Positions 46,212-55,098 of a DNA stretch of 64,000 nucleotides are shown one piece after another. The stretch comes from Bacteroidetes bacterium B1(2017) (lineage in GTDB: Bacteria; Bacteroidota; Bacteroidia; UKL13-3): positions 47,021 to 111,020 of the forward strand of contig NKJG01000009.1 in the NCBI GenBank assembly GCA_002256395.1, read 5' to 3'. Within the stretch, counting starts at the first letter, position 1. Each line of letters starts with the position of its first letter. Below the pieces are notes generated by a model that saw only the letters and a program-made list of their open reading frames with translations, did no database searches and was not told the origin of the DNA. The position numbers and the translations under genes are program-made.

Positions 46212-46628
46212 TTAGAATCTTTCGAAAGCGCTGAAGAAGAAAGAAGCTTCGTTAGCTGCATTCTCATCGCTGTCGCTACCGTGGATAGCATTTGCTTCGA
46301 TAGAATCGGCAAAACGATTACGGATGGTACCAACCTCTGCTTTTTTAGGATCAGTTGCGCCAATTAAGGTTCTGAAATCTGCTACGGCATTTTCTTTCAC
46401 CAAAACGGCAGCTACAATAGTTCCACTAGTCATAAATTCAACTAAATCATTGAAAAATGGACGTTCGCGGTGAATATTGTAAAATAATCCGGCTGTCTCT
46501 TTCGACAAACGAACATATTTCATGGCTTGAATGCTGTAACCAGCTTCAAGAATTTGGTCGATAATTTTACCTGTGTGGCCATTTGCAACTGCATCAGGCT
46601 TAATCATTGTGAATGTTATATTGCTCAT
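46212..46628 (-). CDS. ndk: Nucleoside diphosphate kinase
   Basis: A 138-residue enzyme that transfers the terminal phosphate between nucleoside triphosphates and diphosphates. The start at 46628 ([20 protein letters not shown]) fits the family; the ORF extends 22 residues upstream into intergenic sequence with no homology. [20 protein letters not shown] and the active-site segment ANAIHGSDS with the phosphorylated His are present. A TAAATTTG -7 element at 46649-46656 (minus strand) lies 20 bases upstream of the start. Divergent from the nrnA-like gene. Confidence 0.96.
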   Translation of the reverse strand: MSNITFTMIKPDAVANGHTGKIIDQILEAGYSIQAMKYVRLSKETAGLFYNIHRERPFFNDLVEFMTSGTIVAAVLVKENAVADFRTLIGATDPKKAEVGTIRNRFADSIEANAIHGSDSDENAANEASFFFSAFERF

Positions 46629-46888
46629 ATCGTGTGTTAATCGGGGCGCAAATTTAAACGCTTCCTTCAATTTATCATTAATTTTGCCAAACAATTTGTG
46701 TTAATTAATTGGTTCAGGGCTGCAAAATTGCCCCAATTTTGGCGGTTTGAACCCACAAATGGCCCGTATTGCTGAACAGTAGGGGAATTTCATTGCTAGG
46801 TAAAAAAATGGTTTTGTGAAAAAAAGGGTAAAAAAAAATAGGAAATTATAGCATTAAAACCATTCATTAGTAGATATTTGCAGCCGCT

Positions 46889-47908
46889 TTGAAAAAACAG
46901 AATAACATTTCCCAAATCAAACCCTTGCTTGAGGCAGCGGTTAAACCGCGTATAGTTATTACTACGCACCATAAGCCCGATGCCGATGCTCTAGGCTCAT
47001 CTTTAGGGCTTTATAATTATTTGGCTAAGCTAGGAATTCAAGCAAATGTGGTTACTCCCACAGATTACGGCGATTTCTTGAAATGGATGCCAGGCGAAAA
47101 TTCTGTTATAAATTTTGAAGAATTTGAAGAAAAAAGTGCTGATTTAGTAGCCGATGCCGATTTGATTTTCTGTTTAGATTTTAATGCACTTAAAAGAATT
47201 AACAACCTCGGTAAACTAGTTGAACAATCAAGGGCCGAAAAAGTATTGATAGATCATCACTTAGAACCAGAAGGTTTTGAAGATTATAGATTATGGACCA
47301 CTAAAGCGAGTTCTACTTCAGAACTTATTTTTTGGTTGATAGAATTAATGGGTCATGTAAGCCTAATTGATGAGGAAATTGCAAGCTGCCTTTATGCAGG
47401 TGTTTTAACTGATACTGCTTCTTTTAAACATCCTTCAACCACTCCAACAACGCATAGGGTTGCAGCCATGCTGTTGGAAAAAGGTGCTAAGTCGAACCGA
47501 ATTTATGAGGCCATTTACGATAATTACTCAGAAAGCAGAACACGCTTTATTGGGTATTGCCTGAGCCAAAAACTTCAAATATTAAAAGAATATAATACCG
47601 CTCTTATCGTTGTTAACGCCGAAGAGTTAAAGCAGTTTCAAATTATAACAGGGGATAGTGAGGGATTGGTTAATTATGGACTTTCCATAACTGGTATGAA
47701 ACTTTCTGTTTTAATTATTGATCGTACTGTTGCACGTAAAATGAGTTTCCGTTCGCGAGATACGTTTCCGGCCAATGAATTTGCCCGGAAATATTTTAAC
47801 GGTGGAGGCCACTTTAATGCAGCGGGTGGTGAAAGTGGAGAGGCTCTTGAATTGGTAGAAGCCAAATTTAAAGAAGCCATTAAAGAGTATAAAAATTTAT
47901 TAAACTAA
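46889..47908 (+). CDS. DHH/DHHA1 phosphoesterase (NrnA-like nanoRNase / pAp phosphatase)
   Basis: A 339-residue cytoplasmic enzyme of the bifunctional oligoribonuclease/pAp phosphatase family. It starts at a TTG; no ATG lies before the catalytic region. Motifs: HKPDADALGSS (about 28-38), the manganese ligand in FCLDFN (D97), DHH at 122-124, and the DHHA1 motif GGGHFNAAGG near residue 305. It degrades very short RNA or 3',5'-pAp. Divergent to ndk and upstream of two FKBP genes, an arrangement I associate with Bacteroidota. Confidence 0.9.
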   Translation: MKKQNNISQIKPLLEAAVKPRIVITTHHKPDADALGSSLGLYNYLAKLGIQANVVTPTDYGDFLKWMPGENSVINFEEFEEKSADLVADADLIFCLDFNALKRINNLGKLVEQSRAEKVLIDHHLEPEGFEDYRLWTTKASSTSELIFWLIELMGHVSLIDEEIASCLYAGVLTDTASFKHPSTTPTTHRVAAMLLEKGAKSNRIYEAIYDNYSESRTRFIGYCLSQKLQILKEYNTALIVVNAEELKQFQIITGDSEGLVNYGLSITGMKLSVLIIDRTVARKMSFRSRDTFPANEFARKYFNGGGHFNAAGGESGEALELVEAKFKEAIKEYKNLLN

Positions 47909-47922
47909 AAAACAAATACAAC

Positions 47923-48756
47923 ATGAAAAAAATGTTAGCCGGAGTAGCTGCTATTCTATTATTAGCAGCTTGTAACCGTTTCGAGAAAACACCAAGTGGA
48001 ATTGAATACAAGGTAATAAAAACTACCGATGATGGAAGAATGATTGCTTCTGAAGACAATATTCAAATTCATATGTTGGGCGTTTTAGAAAAAAATGATT
48101 CAGCTCTTTTTGATTCGTACAAAGCAAACAAGCCTTATTATATTCCTGCTGGTGAGCCAACCTTAAAAGAAGTATTTGCTGTTCTTAAAAAGGGCGATAG
48201 TGCCATTTTTAAAGTTATTGCCGATACCTTATTTGGCAACTTTGGTGCTCCATTGCCAGCTGGTGTTAGCAAAGGGGATATTGTTAAGTTTTATGTAAAT
48301 GTGGTAGACATTTACAATCCTCAAGAAATGCAAAAGAAAATTGATGAGCAAAACAATGAATTTTTGGTAAAAGATTCAATCGCTGCTGCCGCTTTCTTAA
48401 ATGGTCTTAAAGATGTTGCTACTACTAGCACTGGATTAAAATATCAGGTAATTGCTAAAGGTAACGGTAAGGCTGCTAAAAAAGGAGATAATATTACTGT
48501 TAAGTACAGAGGAACCTTATTAGATGGAACTGTATTTGATGAGTCAAAACCTGATAGACCAGATTTTACATTTAATATTGGTGCTGGCCAAGTTATTCCA
48601 GGTTGGGACGAAGCTTTCCAATTAATGAAAGAAGGAGATAAATTAAAATTAATTATTCCTTGGGGTTTAGGTTATGGTCCTCGTGGAAATGGTCCAATTC
48701 CTCCATACGCAACCTTAGTATTTGACGTTGAATTAGTGAAAATCAATAAAAAATAA
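47923..48756 (+). CDS. FKBP-type peptidyl-prolyl isomerase lipoprotein (GldI-like)
   Basis: A 277-residue lipoprotein: MKKMLAGVAAILLLAACN gives a lipobox LLAAC with Cys17. The C-terminal FKBP domain (about residues 165-275) carries VKYRGTLLDGTVFDES, AGQVIPGWDEAFQLMKEGD and IPPYATLVFDVELV. The N-terminal half looks like a degenerate FKBP or chaperone domain (IQIHMLGVLEKNDSALFDS). It probably helps folding of periplasmic or outer-membrane proteins. The known gliding-motility lipoprotein GldI is of this type; equivalence is inferred. Followed 2 bases later by a second FKBP gene. Confidence 0.87.
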   Translation: MKKMLAGVAAILLLAACNRFEKTPSGIEYKVIKTTDDGRMIASEDNIQIHMLGVLEKNDSALFDSYKANKPYYIPAGEPTLKEVFAVLKKGDSAIFKVIADTLFGNFGAPLPAGVSKGDIVKFYVNVVDIYNPQEMQKKIDEQNNEFLVKDSIAAAAFLNGLKDVATTSTGLKYQVIAKGNGKAAKKGDNITVKYRGTLLDGTVFDESKPDRPDFTFNIGAGQVIPGWDEAFQLMKEGDKLKLIIPWGLGYGPRGNGPIPPYATLVFDVELVKINKK

Positions 48757-48758
48757 GT

Positions 48759-49610
48759 ATGCTAAAAAAAATTATTTTAGTTGCTTGTATTGCTTTAGCT
48801 ATACCTGCAATGGCTCAAAAAAAGGCTGATAAAAAAGCTGAAAAACCTGCAAAAAAAGAATCATCAAACACAAAAAGAACAATTAAAGTGAACCAAGAAT
48901 ATACCACAGCTTCTGGTTTAAAGTACAAGGTTACTGAACTAGGAAAAGGAAAAAAAGTAGAAGTAGGCGATAAAGTTACTGCTCATTACACAGGTCGTTT
49001 AACAGACGGTGTAAAATTTGATAGCTCTAAAGATCGTAATCAACCATTTTCATTTAAGGTTGGTGCGGGTATGGTTATTAAGGGCTGGGACGAAGGCTTT
49101 GCCTTATTAAATGTTGGCGATAAAGCGGTATTTACTATTCCTCCTGCTATTGCTTATGGCGAAAGAAACATGGGTACTATTCCACCAAATAGCACTTTAG
49201 TATTTGATGTTGAAGTTTTAGATGCTGTTACTCCCGTTACAGCTAAACCATTTGATGTAAAAGGTAAAGATACCTTAACAACTGCTAGTGGTTTACGTTA
49301 TATCATGGTTAATAAAGGTACAGGTGTAAAAGCCGAATCTGGTAAAACAGTAGATGTACATTATACCGGCTATTTAATGGATGGTAAAGTATTTGATTCA
49401 TCTGTTGAACGTGGCGAACCAATTAGTTTTCCATTAGGTCAAAATATGGTTATTAGAGGTTGGGAAGAAGGTATTGCTCTAATGCATGTTGGTGATAAAA
49501 TGCGTTTAATTATTCCTAGCGAATTAGGCTATGGAGCGAATGGCGCTGGTGGTGTTATTCCACCAAATGCAACATTAATATTTGATGTTGAATTAGTAAA
49601 CGTTAAATAA
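48759..49610 (+). CDS. Exported two-domain FKBP-type peptidyl-prolyl isomerase
   Basis: A 283-residue exported protein. The signal peptide MLKKIILVACIALAIPAMAQ is followed by a Lys-rich linker and two FKBP domains in tandem: about 58-150 (GRLTDGVKFDSSKDRNQPF, IKGWDEGFALLNVGDK) and about 170-283 (TGYLMDGKVFDSSVERGEP, IRGWEEGIALMHVGDKMR). Both keep the WDEG or WEEG and PPNxTLxFDVE motifs. It likely works in the periplasm on proline-containing clients. Operon with the FKBP lipoprotein. Confidence 0.9.
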   Translation: MLKKIILVACIALAIPAMAQKKADKKAEKPAKKESSNTKRTIKVNQEYTTASGLKYKVTELGKGKKVEVGDKVTAHYTGRLTDGVKFDSSKDRNQPFSFKVGAGMVIKGWDEGFALLNVGDKAVFTIPPAIAYGERNMGTIPPNSTLVFDVEVLDAVTPVTAKPFDVKGKDTLTTASGLRYIMVNKGTGVKAESGKTVDVHYTGYLMDGKVFDSSVERGEPISFPLGQNMVIRGWEEGIALMHVGDKMRLIIPSELGYGANGAGGVIPPNATLIFDVELVNVK

Positions 49611-49640
49611 TAATTTACTACCCAATTGGGTAAAAATGAT

Positions 49641-49685
49641 AGGCGCTAAAGCTTAACCAAGTGTTAAGTTTTAGCGCCTTTTTTT
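49641..49685. terminator. Bidirectional hairpin between FKBP and ppx-like genes
   Basis: AGGCGCTAAA pairs with TTTAGCGCCT and an inner CTTAAC with GTTAAG, giving a long interrupted stem, followed by a T-run. It is preceded by the short palindrome CCCAATTGGG (49621-49630). Confidence 0.85.
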
Positions 49686-50562
49686 ATTGGTACTTTTCTA
49701 TAAGTTCATTTAAGATACCGTCTTTTAAGCCTGTATTATCTGGGCTTACAATGGTATCTATATTTGCCCAATTTAAAATGCGCAAATAAATATCGGCAGA
49801 TACATCTATAATATCTGCTCTATCTGGGTTCAGCTTAAACTCATCTATGCGTTCTTGAACACTCATTTTACTTACCTTTCTATGGAAATCTTTGAGTTGT
49901 TCTCTGCTAAAAAATTGCAGTCCTTGTTCGGCAGTTAGTAAGGCAAATATTTTATTAATAGTGCCACTTGTAACAACTGCTTGCAAATTATTTAAGCCAT
50001 CTGTTTTGTGTTTTACCCAATGCTCTATGGTTTGCCAAGTTTTACCTTTTACGGCGCCATCCATCATACGCACGGTACCAATATCAAAAGATACAGAATT
50101 AATAACTTTTTGGTTCGATATAACGGTCATTTCTGTTGATCCACCACCTACATCAATGGTTAGGTAATTCTTCTTAGGTTCAAACAAATTGCCTATGGAG
50201 CGAAGTATTAATTCACTTTCACGTTTTCCATTTATAATTTCAATCTTAAGGCCAAATTCCTTTTCAATTTTTTTGACAATTTTATCGCCATTCTTGGCTT
50301 CGCGCATGGCACTAGTGGCACAAGCCATATAATGATCTACCTCAAAGGCGTCTATCATTAATTTAAAAGCAGCCATTGCCTTAAAAAACACCTTCTTTTT
50401 TTCTTTGCTAATCCACTTTTCTTTAAAGGCATCATCACCAAGACGTACTGGTATGCGCACAAATTCTATTTTCTTAAAACGTTCATTTGGGTCGGCATCT
50501 GTGGTTCTAACAATTTGTAAACGCACAGCATTTGAGCCAATATCTATCGCAGCAAGTTTCAT
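49684..50562 (-). CDS. Ppx/GppA-type phosphatase (short form)
   Basis: A 292-residue protein of the exopolyphosphatase/guanosine pentaphosphatase family, in the sugar kinase/actin fold. It contains AAIDIGSNAVRLQIV, ATSAMREAKNG, and LTIDVGGGSTEMTVIS, the phosphate-binding loops. It lacks the C-terminal HD-type half of the long Ppx/GppA proteins, so it matches the short bacterial form. It may hydrolyse polyphosphate or pppGpp; the substrate cannot be told from sequence. The gene is preceded 17 bases upstream by a FemAB-like gene. Confidence 0.88.
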   Translation of the reverse strand: MKLAAIDIGSNAVRLQIVRTTDADPNERFKKIEFVRIPVRLGDDAFKEKWISKEKKKVFFKAMAAFKLMIDAFEVDHYMACATSAMREAKNGDKIVKKIEKEFGLKIEIINGKRESELILRSIGNLFEPKKNYLTIDVGGGSTEMTVISNQKVINSVSFDIGTVRMMDGAVKGKTWQTIEHWVKHKTDGLNNLQAVVTSGTINKIFALLTAEQGLQFFSREQLKDFHRKVSKMSVQERIDEFKLNPDRADIIDVSADIYLRILNWANIDTIVSPDNTGLKDGILNELIEKYQ

Positions 50563-50579
50563 GAAATGGGTTGTTGTTT

Positions 50580-51491
50580 TTAGGATTTTAGAAATCTAAT
50601 CATCCAAGGTAATTTGTTTTGTTTAAAACGGTAGTAGTTTCTTTTTTCTGAACCAAAACTCTTAAAGAATCTTGCTATTCCCTCTATCTCCGAACCTTCA
50701 AAATCGAAGAGCATTTGATGGTTGGCAAATTGAAAAATAAGGCAATCCATTAAGTAGGTCATAGCACCTGTTACTTTGCCTAATTCGGATCCATTTCCTA
50801 GTAAGAAAATAATTCTATTCTTATGGGCCAAAAAGGCACCGGCAGCAAGCAATTCGCCCGATTTGCTATAGACACCCTTGCAGAGTAATTTTCTCTTTTC
50901 AAGGGCAATTGTCATTAAGCTTAATAGCCTTTCGTAATCGGTATTTTTTACTCCTTTGGTGCTAATAGCTTTATGAAGTTTATAAAATAAAACTACTTCC
51001 TTAGCCGATATGGTTTTAAGTTCTAAACTATTTTTCTTGGCTTGTTTTAAATTGCGCTTGGCTTGGGTATTATAGTCTTTATGAATTTTATCGTAAGACC
51101 GGTTTAATTCAAGCACATAGTTTTTGCGCTTTTTAACTTTATAAAACTCGTCTAAAACTTGGTTCTGTTCATTCAACTGAATGTCTATGAACTTATACTT
51201 TTTGGGTATGCTACTAAGAAACTCAATAAGGAGTTCTTGACTTAAATTAAGTTTGCCAAATACACCCAATTGTTGGGTAAAAAAAGGTTGGCTTAAGTAG
51301 TTTATAAAATACTTGCGGTGACCCGTTAATGGCATCACCGCAAGATAATCGTCTAGTACAAGTGCTTCCCAATTTGGTGAAACACTGTCTAAATACCAGC
51401 TAAATCCATATACAAATGAGTTTGTGGATTGCTCTAGGCATAAATCCCATTTGTTTTTGTCAATTTCGGTATGGCGTAAATAGCTGATCAA
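50580..51491 (-). CDS. GNAT/FemAB-like acyltransferase
   Basis: A 303-residue cytoplasmic protein. The order of segments (YGFSWYLDSVSPNWEALVL, KYINYLSQPFFTQQLGVFG or its near form, YNTQAKRNLKQAKKNSLEL, AAGAFLAHKNRIIFLLGNGSELG) is that of the FemAB-like GNAT acyltransferases, some of which work on cell-wall precursors or lipids. The donor and acceptor are unknown. It lies between DUF3127 and ppx-like genes on the same strand, 17 bases from each, so the three are likely co-transcribed. Confidence 0.6.
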   Translation of the reverse strand: MISYLRHTEIDKNKWDLCLEQSTNSFVYGFSWYLDSVSPNWEALVLDDYLAVMPLTGHRKYFINYLSQPFFTQQLGVFGKLNLSQELLIEFLSSIPKKYKFIDIQLNEQNQVLDEFYKVKKRKNYVLELNRSYDKIHKDYNTQAKRNLKQAKKNSLELKTISAKEVVLFYKLHKAISTKGVKNTDYERLLSLMTIALEKRKLLCKGVYSKSGELLAAGAFLAHKNRIIFLLGNGSELGKVTGAMTYLMDCLIFQFANHQMLFDFEGSEIEGIARFFKSFGSEKRNYYRFKQNKLPWMIRFLKS

Positions 51492-51508
51492 TTGATCAAA
51501 AATTTAGC

Positions 51509-51880
51509 CTAAAAAGGCAAGTCGTCTGTGCTCGAATCTGCTGTAAAGCTAGGCTCGTTATCTGGATGGAAAGGGTCCTCAGTAGCGGCTGCAGGTGCAC
51601 CAGCAGTAGCTGCTTCAATTCTCCAAGCATTTACATTGGTATACCATTTTCCGTTATACTCTCTCGATTCTAAGTTCAATGAAACTTTTACTTCGTTTCC
51701 TGGAACATATTTTTTAAGCTCTTGGGTTTTATCGCCCATTACGCTAATACATACTTTTTTAGGGTATGTTTCTTGTGTTTCAACCACAAATTCTTGTTTC
51801 ACCCAGTCTTTACCTGCTTTACTGGTTCCGGTAGTGGTAGGCATTATTTGAATAATCTTGCCTGTAATGTCTAAAGCCAT
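51509..51880 (-). CDS. DUF3127 protein with SSB-like acidic C-terminal tail
   Basis: A 123-residue cytoplasmic protein of the DUF3127 family, known mainly from Bacteroidota. Residues about 1-90 look like an OB-fold (VKQEFVVETQETYPKKVCIS, EVKVSLNLESREYNGKWYTN). The C-terminus is low-complexity and ends ...DSSTDDLPF. The last five residues match the conserved tail of Bacteroidota single-strand DNA-binding proteins, which recruits repair and replication partners. A role at single-stranded DNA is therefore plausible but unproved. Confidence 0.85.
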   Translation of the reverse strand: MALDITGKIIQIMPTTTGTSKAGKDWVKQEFVVETQETYPKKVCISVMGDKTQELKKYVPGNEVKVSLNLESREYNGKWYTNVNAWRIEAATAGAPAAATEDPFHPDNEPSFTADSSTDDLPF

Positions 51881-51936
51881 ATCAATCGTAAATTTTAGTT
51901 GTTAAAAATAACCCATCTAGCAAACTTTTCAAAGGA

Positions 51937-51956
51937 TTAGCAACCCATGTTGCTAA
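51937..51956. repeat. Inverted repeat between aspS and the DUF3127 gene
   Basis: TTAGCAAC-CCAT-GTTGCTAA is a perfect 8-bp hairpin. It lies downstream of aspS and about 57 bases before the DUF3127 start. Without a T-run it is not a convincing terminator. Confidence 0.4.
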
Positions 51957-52078
51957 AGCATTTTAAAAAGTTCACCTAACTATTCCTAAGAGTTCAGCAA
52001 AGGCAAGGGTTTACAAGCGTTTAAAACTTTATCCAGTTTCCTAGAAAATGTCCACACTGTTTCAACCTTTTGCCTGCT

Positions 52079-53839
52079 TTACTTTTTAAGGGCAATATGT
52101 AGTTCGTCTAATTGTTTTTGGTCTATCTCGCTTGGTCCGTCAATCATTACATCGCGGCCCGAATTGTTTTTAGGAAACGCAATAAAATCTCTAATGCTAT
52201 CGGCTCCTCCAAATAATGAGCAAAGTCTATCAAAACCAAACGCTAAACCTGCGTGAGGAGGCGCACCAAATTCAAAGGCGTTCATTAAAAAGCCAAACTG
52301 ACTTTGAGCTTGTTCTGGCGTAAAGCCTAAAATGCTAAACATTTGCGCTTGTAATTGCTTATTAAAAATTCGCACCGATCCGCCACCTACTTCCACTCCG
52401 TTTATGACCAAGTCGTATGCGTTGGCTCGAACCGAACCTAATTCTCCTTTTTCTAATAAGGCAATATCTTCTGGTTTAGGCGAAGTAAACGGATGATGCA
52501 TGGCAAAGTATCTGTTCTCTTCTTCATTATACTCAAGCAATGGAAAGTCTAATACCCATAAACACGAGAAGGTGTTTTTATCGCGTAAACCTAAACGAGT
52601 TCCCATTTCCAATCGTAGCTCATTTAAGGCTTTGCGCGTTTTATCGGCACCACCAGCTAAGATTAAAATTAAATCGTTTGGTTCAGCACCAAAAGCCTTT
52701 GCCCATGCTTGCAAAGCGGCTTCATCATAAAATTTATCTACCGATGATTTTACGGTTCCATCTTCATTTACTCTTGCATATACCAATCCTGTGGCACCAA
52801 TTTGAGGGCGCTTTACATAGTCTGTTAATTCGTCTAATTGCTTGCGGGTGTAATTAGCTGCGCCTTTAGCACAAATACCTACCACCAATTCGGCATCATC
52901 AAAAACCTTAAAGTTTTTACCTGCTACCACATTGTTTTCTGCCGAGTTAAGCTCCACAAATTTCATATCAAAACGGGTATCAGGCTTATCGCAACCATAG
53001 TATTTCATGGCGTTTGCGTATGTCATGCGAGGCACACTTTGCATGTCTATACCCTTTACTGATTTAAATAAATGTTTCACCAAGCCTTCGAACATATTCA
53101 ACACATCTTCTTGTTCTACAAAGCTCATTTCACAGTCTATTTGCGTAAACTCTGGTTGTCTATCGGCGCGTAAATCCTCGTCTCTAAAGCATTTTACAAT
53201 TTGGTAGTAGCGGTCTAAACCAGCCACCATTAGCAATTGCTTAAAGGTTTGTGGCGATTGTGGTAAGGCATAAAATTGCCCTGGGTTCATTCTACTTGGA
53301 ACCACAAAATCTCTAGCACCTTCTGGTGTAGATTTTATTAATACAGGTGTTTCAACTTCGGTAAAGTCTTGGGCATCTAAATAGCTACGTGTTTGTTGGG
53401 CCATTTTATGACGCAATACCAAGTTGTTTCTAACTGGAGTTCTGCGTAAATCCAAGTACCTATATTTCATGCGCAAATCATCGCCACCATCGGTAGTATC
53501 TTCAATGGTAAACGGAGGTGTTTTGGCTTCGTTTAATACTACTAGCTCCTCAACTACAATTTCTATTTCACCGGTGGCAATGCCAAGGTTCTTGTTTTCT
53601 CTTTCTTTTACAATACCTGTTACTTGCAAAACAAATTCTCTACCCAATTTACGAGCTTGCTCGCATAAAGGGGCATTTGTTTCCATATTAAAAGCCAATT
53701 GAGTTAAGCCATATCTGTCGCGCAAGTCAATAAAAGTCATACCTCCAAGGTCTCTGCTCTTTTGCAACCAACCGCTCAATTGAACTTTTTTTCCTGCATC
53801 GGCGAGGCGTAATTCTCCACAAGTATTTGATCTGTACAT
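52079..53839 (-). CDS. aspS: Aspartate--tRNA ligase
   Basis: A 586-residue class IIb synthetase of the bacterial type. The N-terminal OB anticodon-binding domain starts with [23 protein letters not shown]. Class II motif 2 is [18 protein letters not shown] and motif 3 is GLAFGFDRL. The GAD insertion domain lies at about 290-420, and the C-terminus [20 protein letters not shown] is conserved. It charges tRNA-Asp. The length is normal. Divergent from tadA. Confidence 0.97.
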   Translation of the reverse strand: MYRSNTCGELRLADAGKKVQLSGWLQKSRDLGGMTFIDLRDRYGLTQLAFNMETNAPLCEQARKLGREFVLQVTGIVKERENKNLGIATGEIEIVVEELVVLNEAKTPPFTIEDTTDGGDDLRMKYRYLDLRRTPVRNNLVLRHKMAQQTRSYLDAQDFTEVETPVLIKSTPEGARDFVVPSRMNPGQFYALPQSPQTFKQLLMVAGLDRYYQIVKCFRDEDLRADRQPEFTQIDCEMSFVEQEDVLNMFEGLVKHLFKSVKGIDMQSVPRMTYANAMKYYGCDKPDTRFDMKFVELNSAENNVVAGKNFKVFDDAELVVGICAKGAANYTRKQLDELTDYVKRPQIGATGLVYARVNEDGTVKSSVDKFYDEAALQAWAKAFGAEPNDLILILAGGADKTRKALNELRLEMGTRLGLRDKNTFSCLWVLDFPLLEYNEEENRYFAMHHPFTSPKPEDIALLEKGELGSVRANAYDLVINGVEVGGGSVRIFNKQLQAQMFSILGFTPEQAQSQFGFLMNAFEFGAPPHAGLAFGFDRLCSLFGGADSIRDFIAFPKNNSGRDVMIDGPSEIDQKQLDELHIALKK

Positions 53840-53921
53840 AGTAAACGTTTCTAAAATAAGTTTTTTCTCCCAATTAAATGGGTGTGCAAGTTAAGAAAGC
53901 AGAGTGGTGAATAAAAATTGT

Positions 53922-53929
53922 TTTCTTTG
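53922..53929 (+). promoter_or_regulatory. Possible -7 element for tadA
   Basis: TTTCTTTG differs by one base from TAnnTTTG and ends 7 bases before the ATG at 53936; a transcript from it would have almost no leader. Confidence 0.28.
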
Positions 53930-53935
53930 CAACCC

Positions 53936-54379
53936 ATGGAAAATATCTTCGACCATACTTGGTTTATGCGCGAGGCGCTTAAGGAAGCTCAAAAAGCCTT
54001 TGATATGGGCGAGGTTCCTGTGGGGGCAGTAGTGGTATACGAAAACAAAATTATTGGCAAAGGCCATAATCTTACTGAGCAATTGCATGATGTAACGGCT
54101 CATGCCGAAATGCAGGCGATTACGGCCGCTGCAAATTATATTGGGGCCAAATATTTAAGCGAATGTTCTTTGTATGTTACGCTTGAACCTTGTATTATGT
54201 GTGCAGGTGCCATTTTCTGGAGCCAACCTGCAGCATTAATTTATGGCGCCTCCGATGCTAAGCGTGGTTTTATGAAAGAAGGAAAACATTTATTACATCC
54301 CAAAACAGAATTAACAAGCGGTGTTTTAGAAGAACAAGCCTCCGAATTAATGAAGGCGTTTTTTAAGAAGTTGAGGTAG
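53936..54379 (+). CDS. tadA: tRNA-specific adenosine deaminase
   Basis: A 147-residue zinc deaminase that converts A34 to inosine in tRNA-Arg(ACG). Start ATG at 53936 (MENIFDHTWFMREALKEAQKA) is chosen over the non-conserved upstream extension. The zinc site is HAE (56-58) and PCIMC (85-89), with EVPVGAVVV as the family core. The length fits TadA. It could also be a guanine or cytosine deaminase relative, but the ECSLYVTLEPCIMCAGAI context favours TadA. Confidence 0.9.
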   Translation: MENIFDHTWFMREALKEAQKAFDMGEVPVGAVVVYENKIIGKGHNLTEQLHDVTAHAEMQAITAAANYIGAKYLSECSLYVTLEPCIMCAGAIFWSQPAALIYGASDAKRGFMKEGKHLLHPKTELTSGVLEEQASELMKAFFKKLR

Positions 54380-54423
54380 GTTCATTGAATTTTCAAAACA
54401 AGTTTTTTAATCAAAGTTTGTAG

Positions 54424-54455
54424 TTTGCCTAAAACAGGCTTTCAACTTATATTTG
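54424..54455 (+). promoter_or_regulatory. Promoter of the vapBC-like locus
   Basis: TTTG (54424-54427), a 20-base spacer and TATATTTG (54448-54455) match the Bacteroidota consensus. A GCCT-AAAAC-AGGC inverted repeat lies in the spacer and could be a toxin-antitoxin operator. Confidence 0.6.
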
Positions 54456-54473
54456 TTTATCAAAAACCTAACT

Positions 54474-54689
54474 ATGGAAACCATTTTAATTCAAATAAAA
54501 GATGTAAAAGCTTACAAGCTTCTCGAAGATTTGGAAGATCTCCATATACTTAAGGTATTGAAAAAAAGCGTACAATCTCCTCAAAAACTTTCTGAAAAAT
54601 ATCCTGGAAAATTATCATCAGATGTTGTTGATGAGCTTCAGGATTATGTAACACAAAGTCGCAGCGAGTGGAACAACCCAACTATTTAA
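54474..54689 (+). CDS. VapB-like antitoxin
   Basis: A 71-residue cytoplasmic protein starting METILIQIKDVKAYKLLEDLEDLHIL. The start ATG at 54474 follows a good promoter; the ORF begins seven codons further upstream but overlaps it. The first half (residues 1-35) is of the kind that precedes PIN toxins in Bacteroidota, the second half is polar and probably wraps the toxin (LSSDVVDELQDYVTQSRSEW). It overlaps the start of the PIN pseudogene by 22 bases, typical for antitoxin-toxin pairs. Confidence 0.78.
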   Translation: METILIQIKDVKAYKLLEDLEDLHILKVLKKSVQSPQKLSEKYPGKLSSDVVDELQDYVTQSRSEWNNPTI

Positions 54690-55057
54690 TTGATACAAAT
54701 TCGGTAATTGATTTCCTTGGAAATAAGTTTCCATCCTCTGGAATGGATTTTATTAGTAAGGTAATTGATGAAGTACCCGTAGTTTCAGTTATAACCTAGA
54801 TTGAGGTTTTAGGGTTTAAGTCAACTGATGAGGACCAAACTTTGCTAGCAAATTTTATGAATGATGCAACAGTATTAGATTTAACTAGTAATGTGGTGGA
54901 TATATGTATTGACCTTCGAAAAAAATATAAAATTAAATTACCTGATGCCATCATTGCTGCAACGGCAATTGCCTATGACCTTGTAATTATAACTCGCAAT
55001 TTATCTGATTTTAAAATAGTCACAGAAGTTAAGACCATCAATGTTCATACTTATTAA
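54668..55057 (+). pseudogene. VapC-type PIN-domain toxin with in-frame TAG stop
   Basis: One frame from a GTG at 54668 (inside the antitoxin gene) to the stop at 55057 encodes a complete PIN domain of 129 residues, except for TAG at 54797-54799 (codon 44). Catalytic acids remain on both sides: D in YLIDTNSVIDFL, E in IEVLGF just after the stop, D in LPDAIIAAT, and the final TRNLSDF. A PIN RNase normally cleaves RNA, with the paired antitoxin blocking it. The nonsense change suggests recent loss of toxicity; suppression or sequencing error are alternatives. Positions 54842-55057 alone would encode the C-terminal half. Confidence 0.8.
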
Positions 55058-55098
55058 ATGGCCAAACCTTCTATATCCTTCATTACAGCACCATTTTT

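Noticed and set aside
46629..46694. 22-residue N-terminal extension of ndk
   Set aside because: The family N-terminus begins at the internal Met (46628), and a -7 promoter element overlaps the extension.
46695..46888. Small RNA or hidden gene between ndk and the NrnA-like gene
   Set aside because: The stretch is A-rich, has no convincing terminator or stable hairpin, and no reading frame of note.
53007..53702. Plus-strand frames within aspS
   Set aside because: They are antisense to a complete, motif-verified synthetase gene.
54842..55057. Independent 71-residue gene
   Set aside because: It is the C-terminal half of the PIN toxin; in-frame sequence upstream of the TAG continues the same domain.
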